From Paraconexibacter algicola (GTDB lineage Bacteria; Actinomycetota; Thermoleophilia; Solirubrobacterales; Solirubrobacteraceae), in contig NZ_PYYB01000001.1 of NCBI RefSeq assembly GCF_003044185.1, positions 930,001 to 994,000 on the forward strand: a DNA stretch of 64,000 nucleotides, in the 5' to 3' direction. The notes beneath the pieces are model-generated. The model was not told the origin of the DNA, searched no databases, and saw only the letters and a program-made list of their open reading frames with translations. Each line of letters begins with the position of its first letter. Positions within the stretch are counted from its first letter, which is position 1. The position numbers and the translations under genes are program-made. This document shows positions 8,498 to 20,645 of this stretch, one piece after another.

Positions 8498-9211
8498 ATG
8501 AACGCCCGTCGTACCGCCGTGTCCGTCCTCGCGCTGTCGCCGCTGCTCGCGGTGCCGGCCGTCGCCCAGACCCCGGCCGCGACCCCGCGGATCCAGACCG
8601 ACCTGGACTGCTACGCGGACGTCGGCGGCGACGACCGCCGTCCGGTGATCCTGTCGGGCAACCAGTTCCAGCCGAACGCGGACTACCAGATCAACCTCGA
8701 CGGGCAGCCGCTGCCGGGCGGCACCGGCAGGACCGACGCGCTCGGCGCGATCGGGCCGGGCGAGGTCCGCACGCCGTCGCTGGCGTCGCTCGGGGAGCGC
8801 CAGCGGCGCTGGACGCTGCGGGTGGACTCGGGTGCCCAGTCGGCGACGACGAGCTTCTTCACCTCCGACGTGTTCGCGGGCTTCTCCCCCTCCCGCGGGC
8901 GGCCGTCGACGCTGAAGGTGCGGTTCACCGCGACCGGCTTCAACCTCGAGCAGCGCGCGAAGGCCCCGTCGGTGTACCTGCACTACGTGCGACCGAACGG
9001 GAGGCGCAAGGCGACCGTGCGGCTGGGCACCGCCACGGGCGCGTGCGGCAACCTCGCCCGCACGAAGCTGCGGCGGCTGTTCCCGTTCGAGGCCGAGAAG
9101 GGGCTGTGGCGGCTGCAGTTCGACACCAGCCCGACGTACCGCAAGGGCACGTCCAAGACGACGTTCACCTACTACACGGTCGGCGTGCGGATCCGGACCG
9201 TGACGGGCTGA
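8498..9211 (+). CDS. Secreted protein of unknown function
   Basis: 237 residues. The first 24 form a signal peptide: basic NARR, hydrophobic core [15 protein letters not shown] and an AxA-type site at AVA-QT. The mature part is rich in beta-strand-type sequence with two cysteines (about residues 38 and 183), and ends in a Lys/Arg-Thr-rich region ([14 protein letters not shown]). I recognise no family. The start is well supported by GGAGGT at 8489-8494 and by TACCGT near 8463 as a possible -10, so this gene seems to have a true 5' leader, unlike many neighbours. It converges on clpB. Confidence 0.75.
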   Translation: MNARRTAVSVLALSPLLAVPAVAQTPAATPRIQTDLDCYADVGGDDRRPVILSGNQFQPNADYQINLDGQPLPGGTGRTDALGAIGPGEVRTPSLASLGERQRRWTLRVDSGAQSATTSFFTSDVFAGFSPSRGRPSTLKVRFTATGFNLEQRAKAPSVYLHYVRPNGRRKATVRLGTATGACGNLARTKLRRLFPFEAEKGLWRLQFDTSPTYRKGTSKTTFTYYTVGVRIRTVTG

Positions 9212-9266
9212 GGGCCCCGGCCCGCCCCGTACCGCACCGGGCGGCGCGGGACGGGCGGACGGACGG

Positions 9267-11843
9267 TCAGGCGGTCGCCACGTCGGGCGACGGCGCGCCG
9301 GCGGTGAGCACGAGCTCCCCGTCGACCGCCTCGACGTGCACGGTGTCGCCCTCGCGGTAGGTGCCCTCGAGGATCGCGATCGCCAGCGGGTCGACGAGCC
9401 GCTTCTGGATGACCCGCTTGAGCGGCCGGGCCCCGTAGGTGGGGTCGTGCCCGAGGTCGCCGAGCAGGGTGCGCGCACCGTCGGTGAGCTTGACCTCGAC
9501 CCCGCGCTCGCGCACGCGGCCGACGAGCCGCTCGACCTGGATGTCGACGATCTCCGACAGCTGCTCGCGGCTGAGCGCGTGGAACTCGACGATGTCGTCG
9601 AGGCGGTTGAGGAACTCGGGCCGGAACGTGCGCTCGAGCGCGGCGCGGTAGCCGTCCGCACTGCCCGCCCCGACGTTCGAGGTCATGATAAGCACGACGT
9701 TCTTGAAGTCGACGGTGCGCCCCTGGCCGTCGGTCAGGCGCCCGTCGTCCATCACCTGCAGCAGCGCGTTGAACACGTCCGGGTGGGCCTTCTCGACCTC
9801 GTCGAGCAGCACGACGCCGTAGGGCTTGCGGCGCACCGCCTCGGTCAGCTGGCCGCCCTCGTCGTAGCCGACGTAGCCGGGGGGCGCCCCGACGAGCCGG
9901 GCGACGGAGTGCTTCTCCATGTACTCGGACATGTCGATGCGGACCATCGCGTCCTGGCTGTCGAACATCTGCTCGGCGAGCGCGCGGGCGAGCTCGGTCT
10001 TGCCGACGCCCGTGGGGCCCATGAACAGGAACGAGCCGATCGGCCGGTCCGGGTCCTGCAGGCCGGCGCGCGAGCGGCGGATCGCGGCGGCGACCGCGGA
10101 GACCGCTTCGTCCTGGCCGATGACGCGGCGGTGCAGCCGCGCCTCCATCTGCACGAGCTTCTCGATCTCGCCCTCCATCAGGCGGCTGACCGGGATGCCG
10201 GTCCAGCGGCCGACGACCTCGGCGATGTCCTCGGCGTCGACCTCCTTCTTGAAGAAGCGGCTGGCCGGCGCGTCCTCGTCGGCGGCCGCGGCCTCGGCCT
10301 CCTCGAGGCGGCGGCGCAGCTCGGGCAGCTCGCCGTGGCGGAGCTTCGCGGCGGTCTCGAGGTCGGCCTCGCGCTCGGCCCGCTCGAGCTCGCGCTCGAC
10401 CTCGCCGATCCGCTGGATGACCTCGCCGACGCCCTGCGCGGCGTCCTTCTCGCGCTGCCACTCCGCGGTCATCGCGGCGTGCTGCTCCTCGAGGTCGGCG
10501 ATCTCGCGCTGGAGCGCGTCCAGGCGCGCCTTGGAGGCGTCGTCCTTCTCCTTCTCCAGCGAGGTCTGTTCGATCTGCAGCTGCAGGATGCGGCGGCCGA
10601 CCTCGTCGATCTCGGTGGGCACGGAGTCCATCTCGATCGCCAGCCGCGACGACGCCTCGTCGATGAGGTCGATCGCCTTGTCGGGGAGGAAGCGGTCGGA
10701 GATGTAGCGGTGCGACATCGTCGCGGCGGCGATGAGCGCGGCGTCCTGGATGCGGACGCCGTGGTGCTCCTCGTAGCGCTCCTTCAGGCCGCGGAGGATC
10801 GCGATGGCGTCCTCGACGGACGGCTCCCCGACCGTGACGGGCTGGAAGCGCCGCTCGAGCGCCGCGTCCTTCTCGATGTGCTTGCGGTACTCGTCCAGGG
10901 TCGTGGCGCCGACGGCGCGCAGTTCGCCGCGGGCGAGCATCGGCTTGAGCAGGTTGGCGGCGTCGACGGCGCCCTCGGCGGCGCCCGCCCCGACGATCGT
11001 GTGGAGCTCGTCGAGGAACAGGATGATCTGCCCCTTGGCGTCCTGGACCTCCTTGAGGACGGCCTTCAGGCGGTCCTCGAACTCGCCGCGGTACTTGGCG
11101 CCCGCGATCAGCGAGCCGATGTCGAGCGCGACGACGCGGCGGTGGGTCAGGGCGGCGGGCACGTCGTTCTGCACGATCCGCTGGGCGAGGCCCTCGGCGA
11201 TCGCGGTCTTGCCGACGCCGGGCTCGCCGATCAGCACCGGGTTGTTCTTCGTGCGCCGGGAGAGGACCTGGATGACGCGGCGGATCTCGTCGTCGCGGCC
11301 GATCACCGGGTCGAGCTCGCCGCGCTCGGCACGCGCGGTGAGGTCGATGCCGAAGCGCTCGAGCGCCTGGTAGCGCTCCTCGGGGTTCTGGTCGGTGACC
11401 TTGTGCGGGCCGCGGACCTCGCCGATGGCGGGGAGCAGCCGCTCCTTCGTGGCGCCGGCGCCGCGCAGTGCCTCGCCCGCCCGCGAGCCGTGCCCGGAGA
11501 GCGAGAGCAGCAGGTGCTCGGTGGAGATGAAGTCGTCGCCGAGCTCGCGCATCTCGTGCTCGGCGGCCCGCAGGACCTGCACGAGCTCGGAGGCCGGGCC
11601 GGCGACCTCGCCGCCCTCGCCGAGGCGCGGGAGGTCGTCGATCGCCGCCTCGGTGGCGGCGCGGATCGCGGTCGTGGCCACGCCGAGCTTCGCGAGGACG
11701 GCCGGGACGATGCCGTTCTCCTGGTCGATGAGGGCGAGCAGGAGGTGCTCGGGCATCGCCTGCGGGTTGCGGCGGCGCTCCGCGAGCGAGACGGCGTCGC
11801 GGACGGCTTCCTGGGTGAGCGTGGTGAAGCGATCGGGCTGCAT
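9267..11843 (-). CDS. clpB: ATP-dependent disaggregase ClpB
   Basis: 858 residues. ClpB is a hexameric AAA+ machine that, with DnaK, pulls proteins out of aggregates. The order is complete: Clp N-domain ([13 protein letters not shown]), NBD1 with Walker [10 protein letters not shown] near residue 208, a coiled-coil middle domain rich in Glu/Arg (about 410-525), NBD2 with Walker [10 protein letters not shown] near residue 607, and the C-terminal D2-small domain. The middle domain distinguishes ClpB from ClpC/ClpA. Transcribed alone. The inverted repeat at 11873-11895, about 30 bases upstream, matches one in front of dnaK and is a probable HspR site. Confidence 0.97.
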   Translation of the reverse strand: MQPDRFTTLTQEAVRDAVSLAERRRNPQAMPEHLLLALIDQENGIVPAVLAKLGVATTAIRAATEAAIDDLPRLGEGGEVAGPASELVQVLRAAEHEMRELGDDFISTEHLLLSLSGHGSRAGEALRGAGATKERLLPAIGEVRGPHKVTDQNPEERYQALERFGIDLTARAERGELDPVIGRDDEIRRVIQVLSRRTKNNPVLIGEPGVGKTAIAEGLAQRIVQNDVPAALTHRRVVALDIGSLIAGAKYRGEFEDRLKAVLKEVQDAKGQIILFLDELHTIVGAGAAEGAVDAANLLKPMLARGELRAVGATTLDEYRKHIEKDAALERRFQPVTVGEPSVEDAIAILRGLKERYEEHHGVRIQDAALIAAATMSHRYISDRFLPDKAIDLIDEASSRLAIEMDSVPTEIDEVGRRILQLQIEQTSLEKEKDDASKARLDALQREIADLEEQHAAMTAEWQREKDAAQGVGEVIQRIGEVERELERAEREADLETAAKLRHGELPELRRRLEEAEAAAADEDAPASRFFKKEVDAEDIAEVVGRWTGIPVSRLMEGEIEKLVQMEARLHRRVIGQDEAVSAVAAAIRRSRAGLQDPDRPIGSFLFMGPTGVGKTELARALAEQMFDSQDAMVRIDMSEYMEKHSVARLVGAPPGYVGYDEGGQLTEAVRRKPYGVVLLDEVEKAHPDVFNALLQVMDDGRLTDGQGRTVDFKNVVLIMTSNVGAGSADGYRAALERTFRPEFLNRLDDIVEFHALSREQLSEIVDIQVERLVGRVRERGVEVKLTDGARTLLGDLGHDPTYGARPLKRVIQKRLVDPLAIAILEGTYREGDTVHVEAVDGELVLTAGAPSPDVATA

Positions 11844-11872
11844 GGGCGGGTCCGTTCGGGAGAGGAGGCACG

Positions 11873-11895
11873 ATCTCAGTCGTGCGGACTAAGAT
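11873..11895. promoter_or_regulatory. HAIR-like inverted repeat, probable HspR operator of clpB
   Basis: The plus strand reads ATCT-C-AGT-(7 bases)-ACT-A-AGAT, two 8-base arms with one mismatch. The half-site and 7-base spacing recall the HAIR element (CTTGAGT-N7-ACTCAAG) bound by HspR in Streptomyces and Mycobacterium. The same layout occurs before dnaK at 19327-19349, and hspR is in this window. Confidence 0.6.
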
Positions 11896-12099
11896 TTTTG
11901 CATACCACCACCATCGCCGCAAGACCGGTCCACGCTGCCGTGCGTGCCTGCCGTCCGCCCCGCGATCGCGACGCCGGTCCTGCTCCTCGGCCTCCCCCTC
12001 GCCGACGCCGCGGGCAACCGACGCGCGTCGACACGCCGGGTCCGCATCGGCTGGGCGGGCCCGGTTTCCGGCCCCCGGCCGGCGGGTACGACCGGGCCC

Positions 12100-12330
12100 A
12101 TGTCGCTAGAGCGCGAGATCAACCCCGAGGCCCGCGACGAGTCGAGCCCGCACGACGGCGCGTCCAAGGAGCCGCTGGGCCCCTTCACCCCGGACGACGA
12201 GACCCCCGCCGGGGACACGCCCGAGGTGCACGACACGATCAACCCGCACGACCTGCGTCCCGGCACGCCGGCCCGCCGGGCGGCCGAGGAGGCCGTCGGC
12301 GAGGACGGCTTCACCAAGGGGAACGTCTGA
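12100..12330 (+). CDS. Small acidic hydrophilic protein, unknown
   Basis: A possible 76-residue protein (MSLEREINPEARDESSPH...), rich in Asp, Glu, Pro and Thr, without hydrophobic segments or cysteines, probably disordered. No family recognised. Support is modest: the start has TACGAC ending 7 bases upstream and no clear Shine-Dalgarno sequence, but the composition (EINPEAR, DTINPHDLRP) is more protein-like than the alternative frames. Its stop overlaps the ATG of a second small frame (TGATG). It is divergent from clpB; a stress role would be only a guess. Confidence 0.5.
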   Translation: MSLEREINPEARDESSPHDGASKEPLGPFTPDDETPAGDTPEVHDTINPHDLRPGTPARRAAEEAVGEDGFTKGNV

Positions 12331-12488
12331 TGCGCCGCGTCATGCTGCTGCGCGAGCCCCTGCGTCGCCGACCCTACGGTGAGCGCTCGCTCTCGCAGTC
12401 CCATGGCGCCCGCCGCTCGCGCGTGGCCGTCGTCGGCCCGCGGTACGCGTCCGCGGTGGCGCGGCGCGGCATGGATCGCCAGCGCTGA
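12330..12488 (+). CDS. Possible 52-residue basic peptide
   Basis: An ATG shared with the preceding stop (TGATG) opens a frame for 52 residues, very rich in arginine (MRRVMLLREPLRRRPYG...). Coupling by overlap and the strong hairpin 8 bases after the stop are mild support. The Arg-rich composition is also what random high-GC DNA produces, so it may be spurious. Confidence 0.25.
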   Translation: MRRVMLLREPLRRRPYGERSLSQSHGARRSRVAVVGPRYASAVARRGMDRQR

Positions 12489-12495
12489 GCGCCGC

Positions 12496-12514
12496 GCGGC
12501 CCGCCCCGGGCCGC
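12496..12514. terminator. Candidate terminator hairpin
   Basis: GCGGCCCG (12496-12503), loop CCC, then CGGGCCGC (12507-12514): a perfect 8-bp stem directly after the small reading frames and before the CBS/CNNM operon. No T-run follows. Confidence 0.45.
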
Positions 12515-12540
12515 CGATGTCCTACCCTTTCGGGGCACCG

Positions 12541-12605
12541 ATGCCCGACGACCCAGGCTGTAGCGCCCCGCGCCCCCTTCCCGTGAGCAGACAGGGGGGC
12601 GCGCG

Positions 12606-12609
<4 letters not shown>
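12541..12609 (+). CDS. Possible 22-residue leader frame before CBS/CNNM gene
   Basis: ATG at 12541 opens 22 codons (MPDDPGCSAPRP...) ending in a TGA that overlaps the GTG start of the next gene (GTGA). TACCCT lies 12 bases before this ATG and could be a -10. It may be a translated leader that couples to the transporter gene or only a chance frame. Confidence 0.25.
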
Positions 12610-13969
<1,360 letters not shown>

Positions 13970-13973
<4 letters not shown>

Positions 13974-15013
13974 GCCCGCTCGCCGCGCTCGGCGTCTCCC
14001 TCCTGCTGCTGGCCGCCAACGCGTTCTTCGTCGGCGCCGAGTTCGCGATCATCAGCGCCCGCCGCACCTCGATCGAGCCGCGTGCCGAGGAGGGCTCGCG
14101 CGCCGCCCGCATCACGCTCGGCGCGATGGAGAACGTGTCGATGATGCTCGCCGCCGCGCAGCTCGGCATCACGATCTGCTCGCTGGGCCTCGGCTTCGTC
14201 GCCAAGCCCGCGATCAGCTACGCGCTCGAGGCGCCGTTCGGCGACCTCGGCATCCCGGACTCCGCCGCGTACGCGCTGTCGTTCGCGATCGCGCTGACGC
14301 TCGTCAGCTACCTGCACGTCGTGCTCGGCGAGATGGTCCCGAAGAACCTCGCACTCGCCACCCCCGACCGCGCCGCGCTCGCGCTCGGCCCGCCGCTCGT
14401 GCTCGTCGTGCGCGCGCTGAAGCCCGCGATCTTCGCGATGAACTGGACGGCGAACGCGATCCTGCGGGCGTTCGGCGTCGAGCCGAAGGACGAGGTGACG
14501 AGCGCGTTCACGCGCGACGAGGTCGCCGGCCTCGTCGAGGAGTCGCGCAAGGAGGGCCTGCTCGACGCGGACGAGACGCGGCTGCTGACGGGGGCGCTGA
14601 CGTTCGAGGAGCGACGCGCGCGCTCGGTCCTGATCCCGCTCGAGGCGCTGGAGACCGTGCCGCCCGACGTGACGCCCGCCGAGCTCGAGCAGGCCGCGAC
14701 CCGCTCGGGGTACTCGCGGCTGCTCGTCGCCGGACCGGACGGCACGCTCACCGGCTACCTGCACGTCAAGGACGTCCTGGAGTTCGAGGACCGCCACCGC
14801 CACCGGCCGATCGCACCGTCGTGGATCCGGTCGATGCCGACCGTCCGGGCGGACGACCGCCTGCGCGAGACGCTCGAGTCGATGCGCCGGGGCACCGCGC
14901 ACCTCGCGCGCGTCGTCGACGCCGACGGCACCGTGCTCGGCGTCGCCGCCCTCGAGGACGCGCTGGAGGAGCTCGTCGGGGAGATCCGCGACGAGGCTGG
15001 CGCCTCCGCCTGA
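13970..15013 (+). CDS. CNNM/CorC-type membrane protein with CBS pair (second of two)
   Basis: 347 residues, related to the gene before it: DUF21 domain with FFVGAEFAIISARR, QLGITICSLGLGFVAKPAI and LGEMVPKNLAL (about residues 1-190), then CBS repeats (SVLIPLEALETVPP to ALEDALEELVGEI). It ends right after the second CBS domain and lacks the CorC_HlyC domain that its partner has, so the pair is asymmetric. The ATGA overlap shows coupled translation. A role in divalent-cation transport is inferred from the family only. It converges on hspR. Confidence 0.9.
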
Positions 15014-15068
15014 GGCCGTAGCCCGCCGGGCGGGTGGCGGACGGACCGGATCGCCCGCGGCCGCCGCG

Positions 15069-15575
15069 TCAGCCGCGGTCGATGCGGATCCGGGTCGTGC
15101 GCGGCGCGACGTCCTTCGCGCGCACGACGTCGGTGCCCGGCTGCTCGTAGCGGACGATGTCCGCGCGGACCTGCTCGCGGACGGCCTCGAGGCGCTCGAT
15201 CTCCTTCGTGAGCGTCTCGGCGCGCGCCTCGAGCTCGTCGACCTTGCGGCGGGCCTGCTCGAGCTGCGTCTGCTTGCGCTCGAGCGTGTCCTCGAGCTCC
15301 ATGACCTTCTCGACCCCGGCCAGGTTGAGGCCGAACTCGGTCGTCATGTGCTGGATCTTGCGGAGCCGCTCGACGTCGGCGTGCGAGTACAGCCGGGTGC
15401 CCTTCGGCGAGCGCTGCGGCTCGATCAGACCGCGCGCCTCGTACATCCGCAGCGTCTGCGGGTGCATCTCGGCGAGCTCCGCGGCGACCGAGATCATGAA
15501 GACGCCGCGGTCCTCCGCGACGGTGACGCGGACCGAGCTGCGACTGACGGTGCGGCGGCGGTCGTCGTCGGTCAT
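15069..15575 (-). CDS. hspR: Heat-shock repressor HspR (MerR family)
   Basis: 168 residues. The N-terminal MerR helix-turn-helix (VFMISVAAELAEMHPQTLRMYE, about residues 26-47, with the wing GLIEPQRSPKGTRLYS) is the HspR signature. It is followed by a long Glu/Lys/Arg coiled coil (about 95-145) that would mediate dimerisation and is longer than in classical HspR. HspR represses the dnaK operon and clpB with DnaK as co-repressor. It is the last gene of dnaK-grpE-dnaJ-hspR and overlaps dnaJ by one base (TGATG). The 23-bp repeats before dnaK and clpB are its probable targets. Confidence 0.93.
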   Translation of the reverse strand: MTDDDRRRTVSRSSVRVTVAEDRGVFMISVAAELAEMHPQTLRMYEARGLIEPQRSPKGTRLYSHADVERLRKIQHMTTEFGLNLAGVEKVMELEDTLERKQTQLEQARRKVDELEARAETLTKEIERLEAVREQVRADIVRYEQPGTDVVRAKDVAPRTTRIRIDRG

Positions 15576-16705
15576 CAGGTCGTCGCCTCGAACAGCTGGG
15601 CTCGCGGGTCACCGGTGAGCACGGCCTGCAGTCTCTCGACCGCCTCGGACTGCTCCTTGCTGAGCTCGGTCGGCACGTCGATGACGAACCGGTAGTGGAT
15701 GTCGCCACGCGTGCCGGTGGCGCCGAGCTTCGGCGGTCCGGCGCCGCGGAGCCGCTGGACCGTGCCGTGCTTCGTGCCGGCCGGGACGCGCAGGGTCTTG
15801 CGGCCGTCGAGCGTCGGCACCTCGACCTCCGCGCCGCGCACCGCCTCCGGGATCGACAGCGGCACCTCGACCTCGAGGTTGTCGCCCTTGCGCCGGAAGA
15901 TCGGGGACGGGTCCACGCGCGTGAGGACGTACAGGTCGCCGGGCGGTCCGCCGTGGCGGCCGGGCTCGCCCTTGCCCGCCAGCCGGACCTTCGAGCCGTC
16001 CTGGACGCCGGCCGGGATGTTGACCCGGTACTTCTTCACCGTCCGGGTCGCGCCGCTGCCCCCGCACGTCGGGCACGGGTGCTCGACGATCGTGCCGGTG
16101 CCCTCGCAGCGCCGGCACGGCTGGGAGATCGAGAACAGGCCCTGGCCCTGCGCCTCGATCCCGCGGCCCGAGCAGCGCGGACAGATCGTCGGCGACGTGC
16201 CGGGCTTGGCGCCCGCCCCGCGGCAGGTCCCGCAGGTCTGCGAGGTCGGCACCTGCAGCGGGACCTGCGCCCCGTCGATCGCCTGCTGGAAGCTGATCGA
16301 GACGCTCGCCTCGAGGTCGCCGCCGCGCTCGGGGCGCGGCCCGGTCGGTCCGCGACGCGTCCCGGCCCCACCCCCGGCGGGGCCGGTCCCACCGCCGAAG
16401 ATGTTGCTGAAGATGTCCGAGAACGAGCCGGCGTCGAAGCCGCCGCCCCCGCCCGCCGTGCCGCCGCCGAAGCCCCCGGCCCCGCCGCCGAACAGGCCGC
16501 CGCGGTCGTACTGCTTGCGCTTCTCCGGGTCGCCGAGGACGTCGTAGGCCGCCTGGACCTCCTTGAACTTCGCCTCCGCGGCGGTGTCCCCCGGGTTGCG
16601 GTCCGGGTGGTGCTGGCGCACGAGCTTGCGGTGCGCCTTCTTGATCTCCTCCGCGGAGGCCTTCTTGTCGACGCCGAGCGTCTTGTAGAGATCGGGACGA
16701 GCCAT
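15575..16705 (-). CDS. dnaJ: Chaperone DnaJ (Hsp40)
   Basis: 376 residues. J-domain at the N-terminus with the HPD tripeptide (QHHPDRNPG, about residues 33-41), a Gly-rich segment to residue 125, then four zinc-binding repeats [24 protein letters not shown] and CPTCGGSG (from about residue 155 to 220), and the C-terminal substrate-binding domain. It stimulates DnaK ATPase and delivers unfolded proteins. The Gly-rich linker and the intact zinc finger make this a type I DnaJ. It follows grpE by 14 bases and overlaps hspR by one base. Confidence 0.97.
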   Translation of the reverse strand: MARPDLYKTLGVDKKASAEEIKKAHRKLVRQHHPDRNPGDTAAEAKFKEVQAAYDVLGDPEKRKQYDRGGLFGGGAGGFGGGTAGGGGGFDAGSFSDIFSNIFGGGTGPAGGGAGTRRGPTGPRPERGGDLEASVSISFQQAIDGAQVPLQVPTSQTCGTCRGAGAKPGTSPTICPRCSGRGIEAQGQGLFSISQPCRRCEGTGTIVEHPCPTCGGSGATRTVKKYRVNIPAGVQDGSKVRLAGKGEPGRHGGPPGDLYVLTRVDPSPIFRRKGDNLEVEVPLSIPEAVRGAEVEVPTLDGRKTLRVPAGTKHGTVQRLRGAGPPKLGATGTRGDIHYRFVIDVPTELSKEQSEAVERLQAVLTGDPRAQLFEATT

Positions 16706-16719
16706 GTGGTGCTCCTGCG

Positions 16720-17355
16720 CTACTGCGCGACGACGACCTTCGCGGCCCGCAGGACGTCGTCCCCGAGCAGGTAGCCGGCGGAGTAGACCTCGGTGATCGT
16801 GCCGCTCGCGACGCCCTCCGCGGGCATCTGCGCGATGGCCTCGTGGCGGTGCGGGTCGAACGCGGCGCCCTTGGGGGCGTCCTGGACGATGCCGACGCGG
16901 CCGAGCGCGGCGATCAGCTCCTGCTGGACCAGGCGGATCCCGCTGGTGAGCTGGTGCTCGTCGCCCTCCTGCGCCTCGGCGGCGGCGAGCGCCCGCTCGA
17001 GGTTGTCGAGCGCCGGGAGCAGCTCCTTCGCGAGCTTGGCGACGCCGCGACCGTGCGCGACCTCGACGTCGCGCCGCGCGCGCTTGCGCACGTTGTCGGT
17101 CTCGGCGACCGCGCGGAGGTACTGGTCCTTGTAGTCGGGCTCGGGCGCGGCCTCCGGGGCGGGTGCCTCGGCCTCCGCCGCGACCGGCTCACCGGGCGCG
17201 GCGGGGTCGGCGGCCGGCTCGGGCTGGGGCGCCGAGCCGGTGCCGGGCACGTCGGTCGTCGCCGCGGGCTGCGCGGCGCCGTCCGGCGCGGGCCCGGCCC
17301 CCGACGCCTCGGGCGTCGGGGTGTCCGGCGTGGTGGGCTCCTCGGGAGCGGTCAT
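16720..17355 (-). CDS. grpE: Nucleotide exchange factor GrpE
   Basis: 211 residues. GrpE opens the DnaK nucleotide site for ADP release. The first 85 residues are a low-complexity Pro/Ala/Glu/Thr tail typical of actinobacterial GrpE; the conserved core follows: [20 protein letters not shown] (long helix, about 90-110), [12 protein letters not shown], and the C-terminal beta domain [13 protein letters not shown] ... [15 protein letters not shown]. It starts 6 bases after dnaK and precedes dnaJ, the standard actinobacterial order. Confidence 0.96.
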   Translation of the reverse strand: MTAPEEPTTPDTPTPEASGAGPAPDGAAQPAATTDVPGTGSAPQPEPAADPAAPGEPVAAEAEAPAPEAAPEPDYKDQYLRAVAETDNVRKRARRDVEVAHGRGVAKLAKELLPALDNLERALAAAEAQEGDEHQLTSGIRLVQQELIAALGRVGIVQDAPKGAAFDPHRHEAIAQMPAEGVASGTITEVYSAGYLLGDDVLRAAKVVVAQ

Positions 17356-17361
17356 CGGGGA

Positions 17362-19275
<1,914 letters not shown>

Positions 19276-19326
19276 GTTCAGGCTCCTTCAGTGACGTGAG
19301 GGGGCTGCGGCTCCTCGCCGCTGCAA

Positions 19327-19349
19327 ATCTAAGTGCGAGTATGGCAGAT
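19327..19349. promoter_or_regulatory. HAIR-like repeat, probable HspR operator of dnaK operon
   Basis: The plus strand reads ATCT-A-AGT-(7 bases)-TGG-C-AGAT. The outer ATCT/AGAT arms and left AGT match the clpB site at the same spacing (ATCT-N15-AGAT); the right inner triplet is diverged. It lies 52 bases upstream of the dnaK ATG. A TGCAAA run flanks the ATCT arm in both sites. Confidence 0.55.
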
Positions 19350-19405
19350 GTGTGACGCGTGCTCGACTCAGGGCGCCACGCCGCGCCGCGTGGAAGACTC
19401 TGGGG

Positions 19406-20356
19406 GTGCCAGGAACGGCCTCCGCCCAGCCGTTCGAGGACTTCGACGCCGCCTGCGCGGCGGTCCTCGACTACCTCCGCGACCGCTTCGGCCTCGGCCT
19501 GTGGATGGTCACGCGCACCCTCGGCGAGGACTGGATCGTGCTGCGGACGACCACCGGCGAGCACCCGCTGGTCACCGCCGGCTCGGTGCACGCCTGGGAC
19601 GACTCCCTCTGCTCGCGGATGATGGCCGGGGAGGGGCCGCCCGCCGCGCCCGACGTCCGCGCGATCCCCGCGTACGCGACCGCCCCGATCACCGCGCAGC
19701 TCGGCATCGGCTCCTACCTCGGGGTCCCGATCGAGCTCCCCGACGGCGAGCTGTTCGGCACGCTCTGCGCGATCGACCCCGACCCCGCCGAGCAGGACCT
19801 CGCGCACGAGCTGCCCGCCGTGCGCATGTACGCGCGGCTGCTCTCCACGATCCTCGCCCGCGAGCTGGAGGCCCAGCGCGAGGCGCGCCGCGCCCAGGTC
19901 GCCGAGGACGAGGCGACCCACGACGCGCTCACCGGCCTGCTCAACCGCCGCGGCTGGGACATCGCGCTCCGCGAGGAGGAGGCGCGCTGCGTCCGCTACG
20001 GGCACCCCGCCGCCGTGCTCTCGGTCGACGTCGACGGCCTCAAGGAGATCAACGACGCCGAGGGCCACGCCGCGGGCGACGACCTGCTGCGCCGCGCCGC
20101 CACCGCGATGCGCACCGCGGTCCGCGCGCACGACGTCGTCGCGCGGCTCGGCGGCGACGAGTTCGGCGTCCTGCTGCCGGAGTGCCCCGGCGGCGAGGCC
20201 TCGCGGCTGGCGACCCGCATGCGCGACCGGCTCGCGATCGCCGGCGTCACCGCGTCTATCGGCTGCGCCACCCGCCCCACCGGTGACGGCGGGCTCGTCG
20301 CCGCGCTCGCCCGCGCCGACGAGCGCATGTACCGCGCCAAGCGCGGCCGGGGCTGA
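19406..20356 (+). CDS. GAF-GGDEF diguanylate cyclase
   Basis: 316 residues from GTG. An N-terminal GAF-type sensor (about residues 5-150, with SYLGVPIELPDGELFGTLCAID) is followed by a GGDEF domain (about 170-312). The active-site loop RLGGDEFGVLL is intact, and RAHD lies exactly 5 residues before GGDEF, so the inhibitory product-binding I-site (RxxD) is present: a c-di-GMP synthase with feedback control is predicted. No membrane segment or signal peptide, so it is cytoplasmic. A GTG at 19352 is possible, but 19406 is preferred because AAGACT ends 6 bases before it and the upstream one abuts the dnaK operator. Divergent from dnaK. Confidence 0.9.
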   Translation: MPGTASAQPFEDFDAACAAVLDYLRDRFGLGLWMVTRTLGEDWIVLRTTTGEHPLVTAGSVHAWDDSLCSRMMAGEGPPAAPDVRAIPAYATAPITAQLGIGSYLGVPIELPDGELFGTLCAIDPDPAEQDLAHELPAVRMYARLLSTILARELEAQREARRAQVAEDEATHDALTGLLNRRGWDIALREEEARCVRYGHPAAVLSVDVDGLKEINDAEGHAAGDDLLRRAATAMRTAVRAHDVVARLGGDEFGVLLPECPGGEASRLATRMRDRLAIAGVTASIGCATRPTGDGGLVAALARADERMYRAKRGRG

Positions 20357-20380
20357 GGCGCGGGACGGCCCGCTCCGCAG

Positions 20381-20401
20381 CCCCGGCGCTGGGTGCCGGG
20401 G
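20381..20401. terminator. Candidate terminator hairpin
   Basis: CCCCGGC, loop GCTGGGT, GCCGGGG: a perfect 7-bp stem 25 bases after the GGDEF gene stop. No T-run. The remaining intergenic stretch up to 20605 holds shorter GC-rich palindromes with no clear function. Confidence 0.4.
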
Positions 20402-20605
20402 CGTGGGGGGAACGCTCCCGGCCCGCGGGCGCGCAGGGATGCGCCACGCGGCTGGTCCGTCCGTGGAGGCGGACGGGCACGCCGGCGCCCCACCGTGTGG
20501 CGCCGGACACGTGCGACCGTCCTGTCGTCGGGTCCCCACGGAGCAGCGGCTCCGCCCACCTGACGGCCGGGACGGTAGAGCGGCGGGCGCGCCGACTCCA
20601 GTCGA

Positions 20606-20639
20606 GGTGGGTAGTTCCACCCACCACGCGCCCTAGAGT
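20606..20639 (+). promoter_or_regulatory. Leaderless promoter with overlapping dyad, LuxR-type gene
   Basis: TAGAGT (20634-20639) ends 6 bases before the ATG at 20646, so transcription should begin at the start codon. GGTGGGT (20606-20612) and ACCCACC (20619-20625) form a perfect dyad with a 6-base centre across the expected -35 region. The dyad is a good candidate operator, perhaps for the regulator itself. Confidence 0.5.
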
Positions 20640-20645
20640 GGGCGC

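Noticed and set aside
19352-19405. Upstream GTG as start of the GGDEF gene
   Set aside because: It touches the putative HspR operator, adds only Arg-rich residues, and lacks a promoter or ribosome-binding signal. The GTG at 19406 has AAGACT 6 bases upstream.
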